64,000 bases of DNA, from positions 1-64,000 of the forward strand of contig JBKDKA010000166.1 in assembly GCA_046345315.1 (NCBI GenBank), read 5' to 3'. Below are positions 54,947-63,709 of this stretch, one piece after another. Origin of the DNA: F1-80-MAGs062 sp046345315. GTDB lineage: Bacteria; Planctomycetota; Planctomycetia; Planctomycetales; Planctomycetaceae. The notes under the pieces were generated by a model. That model saw nothing but the letters and a program-made list of their open reading frames with translations. It was not told the origin of the DNA and searched no databases. A program made the translations under genes and the position numbers. Positions within the stretch are counted from its first letter, which is position 1, and each line of letters opens with the position of its first letter.

Positions 54947-57010
54947 ATGACAGAACGACGCATTCTGGTTACTGCCGCACTGCCATACGCGAACGGCCAT
55001 ATTCATATCGGGCATCTGGTCGAATACATCCAGACTGACATCTGGGTTCGATTTCAGAAGCTTCGTGGGCATCGCTGTCTGTTCGTCTGTGCTGACGATA
55101 CACACGGCACGGCGATTATGATTCGTGCCCGCAAAGAGGGACGGTCAGAAGAAGACGTCATCGCGGAAATGCGGGAAGCCCACATCCGTGATTTCTCCGG
55201 GTTCGATATCGGCTTCGATCACTATGGCAGCACCAACAGCGCCGAGACCAGATCGCTCTGCCATGAATTCTGGTCTTCCATCAGAAAGGCCGGACTGGTC
55301 GTCGAGAAAGACGTTGCTCAGCTCTACGACCCCGTCGCCGGCACGTTCCTCGCGGATCGGTTTGTGCGAGGCACCTGCCCGAAATGCGGAGCTCTCGATC
55401 AGCCCGGAGACAACTGCAGCAAATGTGGATCCACCTATTCGCCTGCTGACCTGATTGATCCGAAAAGCACATTGTCCGGGGCGGTTCCGGAAGTGCGGAG
55501 TGCAGCACATCTCTTCATCCGGCTGGAACTGCTTCACGACTTTCTGGCGGAATGGAGTCAGAGTGGAAAGCATCTTCAGAGCGAAGTTGCCAACTACCTC
55601 AAAGGTCATTTCCTCGGCGAACCGCTGCGAGACTGGGATGTTTCACGTCCGGCACCTTACTTCGGATTTGAGATTCCTGACAGTCCGGGACATTACTGGT
55701 ACGTCTGGTTTGACGCACCGATCGGATACATCGGCTCCACAGCTCAGTGGTGCGAACGCGAGGGTGAAACGCTCGACAGCTGGTGGAAGAATCCTCGAAC
55801 TGAGATTCATCACTTCATCGGGAAGGACATCACTTACTTCCACACACTCTTCTGGCCGGGGATGCTGAAGACTGCGGGATATAACCTGCCTTCGCGAGTG
55901 CACATCCATGGTTTTCTGACTGTGGGCGGGGAGAAAATGTCGAAGTCTCAGGGGACGTTCGTGATGGCGTCCACCTTCCTGAAACACCTCAATCCGTCCG
56001 CACTCCGATACTACTATGCGAGCAAGCTTGGTCCGGGGCTTGACGATATCGACCTGAATCTTTCCGAGTTCGTTCATCGAGTGAACAGTGATCTGGTCGG
56101 TAAAGTCGTGAATCTGGCATCTCGCACGGCGAGATTTCTGGCTGGTTCCACACTGTCGAAGGACTACCCGGATGATGGCGGGCTCTTTGCCTACGGTGCC
56201 TCGCGAGCCGAACAGATTGCGGAATGGTACGAGGACTGTAACTATAGCGCCGCGATGAGAGACATCATGCTGCTGGCAGATCGTGCCAACAAGTATGTTG
56301 ACGACCAGCAGCCGTGGGCTCTGAAGAAAGATCCGGAAAAGGCTCAGCAGCTGCAGGATGTCTGCACCGTCACACTCAACCTTTTCCGACAGCTCATCAT
56401 CTACCTTCAGCCGGTGCTTCCGCGTCTGGCTGAGCAGGCAGGAGAATTGCTCAACAGTTCCATTTGTTCCTGGCAGGATGCGCAGAAACCACTGACGGGA
56501 ACACCTGTCGCTGCGTTCCGCACATTAATGAATCGTATTGAAGAAGTTCAGGTGCAGTCGATGATTGAAGACAGTAAACCCGCAGCAGAAGAACCGGCCC
56601 CGACCGAATCGGCTCCATCCCGGCATCCTGCAGATCAGTGGAACGACAGTGGTGATGCGCTGGCGCACGAGCCTCTCGCTGCAGAATGTACCATTGATGA
56701 TTTCGTAAAAGTGGATCTCCGCGTCGCGCGAGTGCTGGAAGCGGCTCATGTTCAGGGCGCCGACAAACTGCTTCAGCTGACTCTTTCTCTTGGTGGCGGT
56801 GAGACTCGCAATGTTTTCGCCGGGATCAAGGCCGCCTACAAACCGGAAGATCTGATTGGTCGTCTGGTCATCTGTGTCGCCAATCTGAAGCCACGTCAGA
56901 TGAAATTCGGACTGAGCCAGGGGATGGTGTGTGCGAGTGGAAGCGGTGGAAAAGAAGTCTTCCTGCTGAGCCCTGACACCGGAAGTGTGCCGGGACAGCG
57001 CGTCCACTGA
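54947..57010 (+). CDS. metG: Methionyl-tRNA synthetase
   Basis: 687 residues. It charges tRNA-Met with methionine using ATP. The class I HIGH motif is in PYANGHIHIGHLVEY, and KMSKS is at residues 330-334. A zinc knuckle of two CxxC pairs (CPKCGALDQPGDNCSKCG, about 145-162) marks the MetG1 type. The anticodon-binding domain has KYVDDQQPWALKKD. The C-terminal 110 residues form a separate tRNA-binding (OB) domain (DFVKVDLRVARVLEAAHVQG, MKFGLSQGMVCAS), as in dimeric MetRS, joined by a Pro/Glu-rich linker. It has normal length and organisation. Confidence 0.97.
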   Translation: MTERRILVTAALPYANGHIHIGHLVEYIQTDIWVRFQKLRGHRCLFVCADDTHGTAIMIRARKEGRSEEDVIAEMREAHIRDFSGFDIGFDHYGSTNSAETRSLCHEFWSSIRKAGLVVEKDVAQLYDPVAGTFLADRFVRGTCPKCGALDQPGDNCSKCGSTYSPADLIDPKSTLSGAVPEVRSAAHLFIRLELLHDFLAEWSQSGKHLQSEVANYLKGHFLGEPLRDWDVSRPAPYFGFEIPDSPGHYWYVWFDAPIGYIGSTAQWCEREGETLDSWWKNPRTEIHHFIGKDITYFHTLFWPGMLKTAGYNLPSRVHIHGFLTVGGEKMSKSQGTFVMASTFLKHLNPSALRYYYASKLGPGLDDIDLNLSEFVHRVNSDLVGKVVNLASRTARFLAGSTLSKDYPDDGGLFAYGASRAEQIAEWYEDCNYSAAMRDIMLLADRANKYVDDQQPWALKKDPEKAQQLQDVCTVTLNLFRQLIIYLQPVLPRLAEQAGELLNSSICSWQDAQKPLTGTPVAAFRTLMNRIEEVQVQSMIEDSKPAAEEPAPTESAPSRHPADQWNDSGDALAHEPLAAECTIDDFVKVDLRVARVLEAAHVQGADKLLQLTLSLGGGETRNVFAGIKAAYKPEDLIGRLVICVANLKPRQMKFGLSQGMVCASGSGGKEVFLLSPDTGSVPGQRVH

Positions 57011-57065
57011 AGTTCCTGAGCAGTATTCATCTCTTGATAGCCCTGTTTGCTGAAGGTATCCCTCC

Positions 57066-57587
57066 ATGACGAGATCACTGGGACATGTGATTGCCGATTC
57101 TCTTTCACTTTCTATTGGCTATGCGGAACGACTTCTGAAGGATGTCACTCCGCAGCAGTTTGCTCGGTTCGCTGCACCGGGTGGAAATCCGATTGAGTCG
57201 AACCATCCGGCTTTCACTTACGGTCATCTGAGTCTGTACGGACCAAGAATTCTGCAGCAGCTGGGCCGAACGTCGGTCGCGCTGCCCGACGGATTCGAAG
57301 CAAAATTCTCGAAGGACGCGAAATGTGTCGATGATGCTTCGGGCACGGTTTACCCATCGATGGAGCTCATCACGACGACATTCTTCAATGGATACAAAGC
57401 TGCTCTGGAAGCGCTTCAGGAAACGCCCGATGCGGCATTTCAGCAGCCTCATCCGATTGAAGGCAGAATGGCCGAACTGTTTCCAACGCTCGGATCACTG
57501 CACAATTTCTATGTCGGCGGCCATGTGATGATGCACCTCGGACAAGTCAGTGCGTGGCGCAGAATGGCGGGGCTCGGCCCGGCCTGA
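57066..57587 (+). CDS. DinB-superfamily protein
   Basis: 173 residues. The sequence forms a predicted four-helix bundle with histidines placed as in DinB/YfiT metal sites: NHPAFTYGHLSLYG and the C-terminal HNFYVGGHVMMHLGQVSAWRR. DinB_2 proteins bind Zn or Ni and act as thiol-dependent transferases or hydrolases in some bacteria; the role here is unknown. There is no signal peptide. It follows metG by 55 bases and may be co-transcribed. It is convergent with the GTPase pair. Confidence 0.75.
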   Translation: MTRSLGHVIADSLSLSIGYAERLLKDVTPQQFARFAAPGGNPIESNHPAFTYGHLSLYGPRILQQLGRTSVALPDGFEAKFSKDAKCVDDASGTVYPSMELITTTFFNGYKAALEALQETPDAAFQQPHPIEGRMAELFPTLGSLHNFYVGGHVMMHLGQVSAWRRMAGLGPA

Positions 57588-57668
57588 CACTCAGTTCAGG
57601 TCCGCCTGAAATCTGATTTCGACCAGACCAGTATGACTGCCGCGAAACGTCAGAATCACCTCTGACCT

Positions 57669-59498
57669 TCAGCGACGTCCACCGAGAAACGAGGTGGAAT
57701 CGGCCAGACGGCGTCGGAAACCTGAAACCTGATCGCGGAGTTTCTGCATTCTCTGATGGTCAGTTCGAATTCGGTCTGTGGCCTGTTCAATCGATGGGAA
57801 CAGGCCGTTGACCAGGTGCCGTCTCGCCGTCGCCGCAGCCAGCTGCTCGACGCGTTCCGTCAGGCCTCGACGAAGCTGCCAAGTAAAAGCACCGACCAAA
57901 ATCCCGGACCAGAGCAGAAGAAACAGGATCGCCGGCACGTAGAAATCAATGCTCAGCAGCGGCGCTGGTTCGGCCGATGAAAAGAGCATCGGTTTCAGAA
58001 AACTGGCCCAGAAGAAGTTATGGCCGATTCGCCCAAGAACGAACAGCAGATAGGCTCCGAGCAGAACTTCGAATCGAATCCGCACCGGCAGCGTGCAGTA
58101 CTGTCTGGCGAGTGATTCGGTGAGGGAATCGACCTCACGTCGGGCATCCAGCAGAAACTCTCCTTCCAGATTGGCAGCCTGACTGCGAAGGACTCGAATG
58201 TCACGCCGATTCTTTTCGAATTCCGGATCTTCGATTCCCGCAGTCTGAACATGCCCTGAAATCATCATGCGTGCTTCCTGCAGCTGTTCGTCGCTGATTC
58301 CGAACGCCGCCAGTCGATCCAGATTTTCTGCAGCCTCGCGTTCTTCCGCTCGAGCCTTCAGCCATCGTGTTCCCTGAACAGCTCCGATCAGTGCCACCTG
58401 AGCTGACGTACGAGCTCGAAAGGCGGTGAAAGAAGCCACGAATGCCCCCATCCCGTTATAAAACCGAAGCACGGCCGAAAACGGGCTGAACCACCACATG
58501 TCAGTCACAGCACTGAGCAGTCGACGTTCCCACAGATGACTGTTCACCAGCAGCTCCGAGCGCAGCTGAACAGTCAGTGTTTGCTGAAGTTTCTGTCGCT
58601 GCTGCTCGAGTGCTTCGGTCAGTTGATCGAGTGCCGGCATCGCAGCAGCGTACTCCTGCGAACAGTTCTGCAGAGATTCGTCGAGCAGGTCGATGAGATT
58701 GGCTCGTCGAACAGCCATTCTTCGCGATGCCCCAAGCTGCCCCGTCAGCAGCGATCTCAGTCGACGGAAGTCACCTCCGGGTTCCTGTCCCTGCTGCTGA
58801 AGTTTCAGAGCTTCGCGGGAATCGACAAAGAAGAGTTCGGGAACCTGCCAGCGAGCCAAAAGTGCCTTTCGCCAGTCGTCACGAATATCAGAGTCAGTCT
58901 CTGCGTGCGTCTGCACAAAAACAAGGCGACAACCGGATGCGATGTCAGCCAGCTCCTCAGTCACACGAGCACTGCGGTACTTCTGCTGTGTCGATGTATA
59001 GATCAGCACGTCGCACAACGGCAGAATGGACCGCAGAAGAGCGAGGTTGCTGCCGGTTGCGGCGCCTTCGCTGGTATCCGGATCGGGACAGTCAATGACC
59101 ACGATGTCTTTGAGAACAGGAGCATCCAGAACTCGGATCTGAAACTGCGAAAGATCGAAGCCGGTCAGAGATGCCGTGTCCAGACTCGAGTGAACAAGGA
59201 GAATGGGTGTTTTGGTAGTCGGTCGTTCTCGCCCGGACGCGGTCACTTCCTGTCCGATGAGTGCATTCACAAGCGTGCTTTTTCCGGTTCCGGTGCCGCC
59301 GAATGTTGCGACGATGAGCGGTGCTTCAAGTCGAATTCGCACTTTGCGAACTCGATCAAGAACCTGCGAAACCAGAATCCGCGAACGGCGAGCTGGTTCC
59401 CAGTCAGGTGGCGCATCCAGCCAGCGTCGAATCTGCTGCGTCAGGTCGTCGATACCAGCCAGAAGTGCCAGTTGTTCGAGCTCTGAGTTGATGGTCAT
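57669..59498 (-). CDS. Membrane-associated dynamin-like GTPase (second of a coupled pair)
   Basis: 609 residues. The G1 loop is GGTGTGKST (67-75), G3 is VVIDCPDPDTSEG, and a switch-like RPTTKTPILLVH precedes it. A G4-type motif is not obvious (VFVQTHAETD could supply it). A helical middle region with a short hydrophobic segment (AVLRFYNGMGAFVASF) is followed by two C-terminal membrane helices (EVLLGAYLLFVLGRIGHNFF; VPAILFLLLWSGILVGAFTW) and a basic tail. This pattern fits bacterial dynamin-like or YfjP/GTPase-family proteins. Its ATG overlaps the stop of the upstream GTPase (ATGA), so the two are made together, probably as heteromers. The function is unknown; membrane remodelling is inference. 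Confidence 0.8.
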   Translation of the reverse strand: MTINSELEQLALLAGIDDLTQQIRRWLDAPPDWEPARRSRILVSQVLDRVRKVRIRLEAPLIVATFGGTGTGKSTLVNALIGQEVTASGRERPTTKTPILLVHSSLDTASLTGFDLSQFQIRVLDAPVLKDIVVIDCPDPDTSEGAATGSNLALLRSILPLCDVLIYTSTQQKYRSARVTEELADIASGCRLVFVQTHAETDSDIRDDWRKALLARWQVPELFFVDSREALKLQQQGQEPGGDFRRLRSLLTGQLGASRRMAVRRANLIDLLDESLQNCSQEYAAAMPALDQLTEALEQQRQKLQQTLTVQLRSELLVNSHLWERRLLSAVTDMWWFSPFSAVLRFYNGMGAFVASFTAFRARTSAQVALIGAVQGTRWLKARAEEREAAENLDRLAAFGISDEQLQEARMMISGHVQTAGIEDPEFEKNRRDIRVLRSQAANLEGEFLLDARREVDSLTESLARQYCTLPVRIRFEVLLGAYLLFVLGRIGHNFFWASFLKPMLFSSAEPAPLLSIDFYVPAILFLLLWSGILVGAFTWQLRRGLTERVEQLAAATARRHLVNGLFPSIEQATDRIRTDHQRMQKLRDQVSGFRRRLADSTSFLGGRR

Positions 59499-61420
59499 GA
59501 CTGTGAAATCCGTCGTGGGCTGGAAGCGGTCAGTTCTCGAAGCTGCTGCACGGCTGTCTCGACACGACGAAACTCGGGATGTTTTGTGAGTTCTGCTGCG
59601 GAGCGAACTTCCATCGGCAGTGACCCGAGGATCTGAGAATGGATTCGGTCAGTAAGCCATTGCGCACGTCGTGCGGTGAAGGCTGTATGAATTCGATGAA
59701 ACCATGTCTGCAGAAGACCAGATCCCGTGCCTGCAGCGGTCGCTACCGCAGCATCGCCTGCAAATGCCACAGTGGCTCCTCCTGCAACATCCGCGACAAC
59801 ATGAACAACCGCCTGAGCTGCAGCACCCGCAACAAACGGAGCGACCGCCTCGCCGGTTGGCCCAAAACCCATACTGAACAGAACCACGCTCGTGACCGGC
59901 CTGACTGCAGCAGTCACGTTGTGCAGTTGACGGTAGAGCGTAAACATATCGGGATTCGTGCTGCGAAACTTCTCCATTTCCGCGTTCACGACTTCACGAA
60001 TCTCCAGGCCAAAATCAATTCTCTGAAAGTCCGCTCTCAGACGTTCAATCAGTTCCGACCTCGACGAACCGGACAGTATCTGTTTGATTTTCTTCTGAAT
60101 CGGAGGCGTACTGCTTTCGGAAATCCAGCGAAGCTTTTCGAACAGCTCTTCAACCGCCGTCAGGATGACAGACCATTCCTGAACACTGTAGTCCTGAAGC
60201 GGCGGAACGGTTTCTCCCTGGATTGCAACTTTCAGTTTTTGAATCGGCCAGAGGATACCAGCCCCCAGCGTGTTGTAGACATCATTGACCTTTCGAGCCC
60301 ATCCGACCTGATGTTCCTGCCACCACACTCGAATCGCCTCGATGAACACAGAGCTGGCGGGAACGGGCCAGTTGTGAATCTTCAGAGCAGACTCAGCAGA
60401 AAGCCGCCCGGCGATGTCTCTGAGTTCCCGACTGGTGCGACGAAGTTCACCCAGCCACGATGGAATACCGTCCTGCTCCGAAGTCAGTGAACGCAGTGAT
60501 CCGAGCAGAGTTCGGATTCGGATTTCATGAAACCGGAGCTGCGACAGGTCCAGCGAAAGGCTGCCAGGAACCGGAGTTGATTCGAAAGATGTCCCGGAAG
60601 CAGATTCACTGATTGGCCAGGTCTTCTGATAGAACGGAAGTCGGAGATCCTCCGCAGCTCGTCGATCTGCAGGTGCCAGATAGACTGCGTCCGGATGGAT
60701 GCCGGTTTCCTCTGTGAAAGTCTTCAGCCACATCGGCCAGTACGGTTCATCCTCAGGGATCAGACACTGGTTGAAAATCACGATGACCGATTTATCTTCG
60801 ACAGCAGCTTTTCGAAAGAATTCCTTTACCGCAGCGTCGTTGTATTTCTGCTGAGTCAAAACAGCGATCAGAACGTCGGAACAGCGACGAATCGCATCTG
60901 CTCGCTCCCAGTTGATTCTCGCATCACTGTCGATGTCTGGTGTATCCAGAATCAGAAGGCTTCGGGGAAGCTCCGGAGCAGATCGCCAGAAGAGACAGTT
61001 CTCCGGAGCGTCAGAAAGAGAATCTGAAGCTGCGGTCCATTCCTGCAGAACAAAATCGGGAAAGATCTCTTCGAGGCGGTGGAGCTGCGTAAAGCCCGTT
61101 GGTACCAGACAGACCGGATGTCGAGTTCCGGAAGCCAGCGGACTGCTCGCACTGGCTCGACACCCGGCCAGATGATTAAAAATGGAGCTTTTCCCGATAT
61201 TCGTGCCGCCAGTCACCGCCACGACGAGCCAGGATTCGGCTCCCAGCTGCGGCGCAAGCTTCTGCCGCAGGACACGATGCCATTCTCGATCGCTTGTCGG
61301 GGTCAGGCCGAGAAGGTCCAACCCGGCGGCTGATTCGAGCCGCGATACTGTCGACATGAGTTCTCTGACGAGCGCAGCGCATCGTTCGAACAGTTCATTC
61401 GAGGTGCTGGTTTCTGTCAT
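59495..61420 (-). CDS. Dynamin-like GTPase (first of a coupled pair)
   Basis: 641 residues. The G1 loop is GGTNIGKSS (71-79), G3 is LLILDTPDIDSD, and a G4-like VIVIFNQCLIPED replaces the usual NKxD. A helical middle region lies at about 260-490. An Ala/Gly-rich hydrophobic region near 520-580 (VAPFVAGAAAQAVVHVVADV) could insert in a membrane. It is similar in layout to the GTPase encoded next, suggesting an old duplication, although the sequences have diverged. Its stop overlaps the next start by four bases. The upstream gap of about 400 bases to the rightward small gene should hold the shared promoter. Confidence 0.8.
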   Translation of the reverse strand: MTETSTSNELFERCAALVRELMSTVSRLESAAGLDLLGLTPTSDREWHRVLRQKLAPQLGAESWLVVAVTGGTNIGKSSIFNHLAGCRASASSPLASGTRHPVCLVPTGFTQLHRLEEIFPDFVLQEWTAASDSLSDAPENCLFWRSAPELPRSLLILDTPDIDSDARINWERADAIRRCSDVLIAVLTQQKYNDAAVKEFFRKAAVEDKSVIVIFNQCLIPEDEPYWPMWLKTFTEETGIHPDAVYLAPADRRAAEDLRLPFYQKTWPISESASGTSFESTPVPGSLSLDLSQLRFHEIRIRTLLGSLRSLTSEQDGIPSWLGELRRTSRELRDIAGRLSAESALKIHNWPVPASSVFIEAIRVWWQEHQVGWARKVNDVYNTLGAGILWPIQKLKVAIQGETVPPLQDYSVQEWSVILTAVEELFEKLRWISESSTPPIQKKIKQILSGSSRSELIERLRADFQRIDFGLEIREVVNAEMEKFRSTNPDMFTLYRQLHNVTAAVRPVTSVVLFSMGFGPTGEAVAPFVAGAAAQAVVHVVADVAGGATVAFAGDAAVATAAGTGSGLLQTWFHRIHTAFTARRAQWLTDRIHSQILGSLPMEVRSAAELTKHPEFRRVETAVQQLRELTASSPRRISQS

Positions 61421-61816
61421 GAAAACGTCTCAGAACATTGGTTTCGGCGGAATCCAGATTGATCTCACGGCCTTGAATCCCGAATTTCCGGCCGAATTCA
61501 TCCATTTTCCCGGCCAGGATTGAAGCATTCCCCGATCTCGGATGATTCCATCATTTCATCCAATTCAGGCGCCCGGAACAAGAAGAAGCAGTCAGTTCGC
61601 CCGGACGTTGCCGGAATTCGCAGTTCGGTTTCGTTCCAGCCTGAATTGTCGGACCAGCCCCGGCGTGAACTGGCCCCTGAATAACCATCTCGAACCGGTT
61701 CATTGCCCGAAATGTTTTCCCAGTCATCGGTTTCTCTGTATTCGCATTCGTCAGTCCGGTCGATTCACTGCGCGAAAAGGACCGACGACTTGAGGTTCAG
61801 AGGGAGATTTTTTGTT
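61421..61816. other. 396-bp divergent intergenic region
   Basis: Between the GTPase pair (leftward) and the small lipoprotein gene (rightward). I see no other gene or clear repeat. GGGAG at 61802-61806 serves the next start. Confidence 0.4.
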
Positions 61817-61954
61817 GTGAGCACCCTGAAATCCGCGATAAACTGGCTGAAGCTGCTGGTTGTCGCAACTTTCGGCGAACTGATAATTCTTCAGACAGGC
61901 TGCATTTCGATGCAGCCTGTGGTTTCGGAGCTTGGTTTTCAGGAGTTCTATTGA
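61817..61954 (+). CDS. Predicted 45-residue lipoprotein overlapping the glycine-rich gene
   Basis: From GTG 61817, with GGGAG 10 bases upstream, the frame encodes 45 residues. The N-terminal half is basic then hydrophobic (LKLLVVATFGELIILQTGC), and the lipobox LQTGC would place lipid on Cys29, leaving a 17-residue mature peptide ending ELGFQEFY. A Glu within the hydrophobic stretch is unusual. The stop TGA shares bases with the next ATG (TGATG), an arrangement for coupled translation. The frame can be extended upstream to 61703, but no ribosome site supports that. I infer a real gene from the ribosome site, the lipobox and the stop-start overlap together. Confidence 0.55.
   Translation: MSTLKSAINWLKLLVVATFGELIILQTGCISMQPVVSELGFQEFY
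61895..61920. promoter_or_regulatory. Perfect hairpin inside the small lipoprotein gene
   Basis: ACAGGCTGCAT (61895-61905) pairs perfectly with ATGCAGCCTGT (61910-61920) around TTCG, 34 bases before the next start codon. There is no U-tract, so it is not a terminator. It could shield or stabilise the message, or control coupling; it also encodes the lipobox Cys. Confidence 0.5.
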
Positions 61955-62880
61955 TGAAACTGTCCCGTCAGTTGAATCGCCGTATGACGCTGAGTCTGCT
62001 GATCACGACCGGTCTGCTGGCAGGGTCTTTCGCAGTGGGTGCTGATAAGGCGAGTCCCGAGAAAGCGTCTCGGAAGCCGCTGATCCTGAAACCGAAATTT
62101 GACCCCTCAGCAGAGCGAGTCAGTCTTTTTGATGGCATCGACGATGGACGTCTCCATTCGAAAGTTGTCGCCAATGGACCAGAAGGCGGTTTCGTGCTCG
62201 TTTCGAATCAGACGGAACAGCCACTCACTGTTGAGCTCCCTGATTCGTTTGTCGCGGTTCAGGTTCTCAAGCAATTTGGTGGAGCTGGTGCCGGTGGCTT
62301 CGGCGGCGGTGGTCTTGGTGGTGGCGGTGGTCTCGGTGGTGGTGGCGGTCTCGGCGGTGGGGGTGGTGCTCAGGCCGCCGGCGGTGGATTCGGTGGTGGC
62401 GGCGGTGGTCTCGGTGGTGGTGGTGGCTTAGGTGGCGGAGGAGGCGCTGGAAATTTTTCAATCCCGCCGGAGCGAACCGTCAAGGTTCCGTACGTTTCTA
62501 CCTGCCTGAATCATGGTCGACCGGATCCAGCTCCCGGAATGAATTACCAACTTATCCGGGTCAGCGAATACACTCAGGATCCTGTCCTCACAGAACTGAT
62601 TCGAATTGTCGGAACAGGAAAAGTGGAACCTCACACTGTTCAGGCTGCTGTCTGGACACGGACCGACAATCTGTCCTGGAATGACCTCGCTTCAAAAAGC
62701 ACGCAGGGAATTCAGGGTCGAGTCAATTTCTTCAACGCTCAGCAGATCGCTCAGGCGAAAATGGTCCTCCTGACTGCAGAATCACGAGTTCGAGAAAAGG
62801 CTGCTCGCGAGAAGAGCGGCGAAACGACTGAAGAAGGCCCGGCAGTTCCGGAGCGACAGTTCACACGACGAGTTCAGTAA
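61954..62880 (+). CDS. Secreted glycine-rich protein
   Basis: 308 residues from ATG 61954, with AGGAG 8 bases upstream. A signal peptide (MTLSLLITTGLLAGSFAVGA) is followed by a beta-type domain (about 35-105), then a Gly-rich region at about 108-167 built of GGLGGGG-like units and encoded by GGTGGTGGC-type DNA repeats. After it come residues about 168-285, with a Cys-containing conserved-looking block (VPYVSTCLNHGRPDPAPGMNY). The Gly-rich run resembles structural or adhesive linkers. The function is unknown. It is coupled to the upstream lipoprotein frame and followed by a strong terminator, so the two form one short operon. Confidence 0.85.
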   Translation: MKLSRQLNRRMTLSLLITTGLLAGSFAVGADKASPEKASRKPLILKPKFDPSAERVSLFDGIDDGRLHSKVVANGPEGGFVLVSNQTEQPLTVELPDSFVAVQVLKQFGGAGAGGFGGGGLGGGGGLGGGGGLGGGGGAQAAGGGFGGGGGGLGGGGGLGGGGGAGNFSIPPERTVKVPYVSTCLNHGRPDPAPGMNYQLIRVSEYTQDPVLTELIRIVGTGKVEPHTVQAAVWTRTDNLSWNDLASKSTQGIQGRVNFFNAQQIAQAKMVLLTAESRVREKAAREKSGETTEEGPAVPERQFTRRVQ

Positions 62881-62917
62881 GCGAAGAATCTTCGCAACTC
62901 TGCGGCAATAATTTGAG

Positions 62918-62955
62918 ATCCGGACGGCGGCATCTGCCACGTCCGGATTTTTTTG
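62918..62955 (+). terminator. Rho-independent terminator after the glycine-rich gene
   Basis: ATCCGGACG (62918-62926) pairs with CGTCCGGAT (62940-62948), with inner GGC/GCC pairing in the loop, followed by TTTTTTT. It ends 42 bases before the convergent sigma-factor stop. Confidence 0.9.
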
Positions 62956-62996
62956 TTCTCTGAGCGGGATTTCTTCGGTCGTCGCAATCCACAGGA

Positions 62997-63638
62997 TCAC
63001 TCAAACCCCGGGGAGGACTGGTCGTCGGTACCGAGCAACTCACGCAGACGCCGAATCGCTCGCAGATATCTCATCCCGGCTGCCGGGGCACTCAGACCAA
63101 GCGCTTCAGCAACCTCGCCATTTCCGAGATGTTCGAAGTGCCTCATCATGATCACTTCCCGATCGGCTTCATCCAGCTCATTGAGCGCAATCAGAAATCG
63201 CTGATCCATTTCTTTGCGAATCGTCGCGGCAGCGGGCGTCAGCTCGGCATCTCGGAGCAGCCCCGCCAGATCCGCAGCTGAGCGTTCATCATTGATCAGA
63301 TTGCTGAGATTCTGCTCGCGATCAACGCTTCGACGCTGGGCCGTCCGGTGACGCCGATGCATATCAATGATGCGATCCTTCGCGAGCTGCCGCAGCCAGA
63401 GGTGGAACGGCATTGCCGGATTCTGCAGGTAATCCGACAGCCTCTGAGAAGCCTCCAGCATCACATCCTGAATCACGTCACTCGCGTCAACACGCCGAGC
63501 AACGGCCTGATCAAGACGCATCTGGATCATTCGACGGACCGCCTCGCGATGCCGTTCCAGAAGTCGATCCACGGCATCGGATTCACCAGCTCTGACGCCG
63601 TTCAGAAGTTCCTGAGTTCTGTCTGATTCGGGCCACAT
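62997..63638 (-). CDS. ECF-type RNA polymerase sigma factor
   Basis: 213 residues. Region 2 is recognisable in RRVDASDVIQDVMLEASQRL and MPFHLWLRQLAKDRIIDMHRRH, and region 4 in ELDEADREVIMMRHFEHLGNGEVAEALGLSAPAAGMRYLRAIRRL, a helix-turn-helix. The linker between (about 105-140) is longer and more polar than in E. coli RpoE. Planctomycetes have many ECF factors of this kind, several without an adjacent anti-sigma factor; none is seen here, though its upstream neighbour is the pilus-type ATPase gene. It directs RNA polymerase to an unknown regulon. Confidence 0.93.
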   Translation of the reverse strand: MWPESDRTQELLNGVRAGESDAVDRLLERHREAVRRMIQMRLDQAVARRVDASDVIQDVMLEASQRLSDYLQNPAMPFHLWLRQLAKDRIIDMHRRHRTAQRRSVDREQNLSNLINDERSAADLAGLLRDAELTPAAATIRKEMDQRFLIALNELDEADREVIMMRHFEHLGNGEVAEALGLSAPAAGMRYLRAIRRLRELLGTDDQSSPGFE

Positions 63639-63709
63639 GGTGTGCAGTCTTTCTCACAGGTTGATGCTCCGAGACTGCACTGCGGCAGAAGTGCAGGATT
63701 CGGATCGCT

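Noticed and set aside
61703..61816. N-terminal extension of the small lipoprotein
   Set aside because: No ribosome site, and the added residues would place the hydrophobic signal in the middle of the protein.
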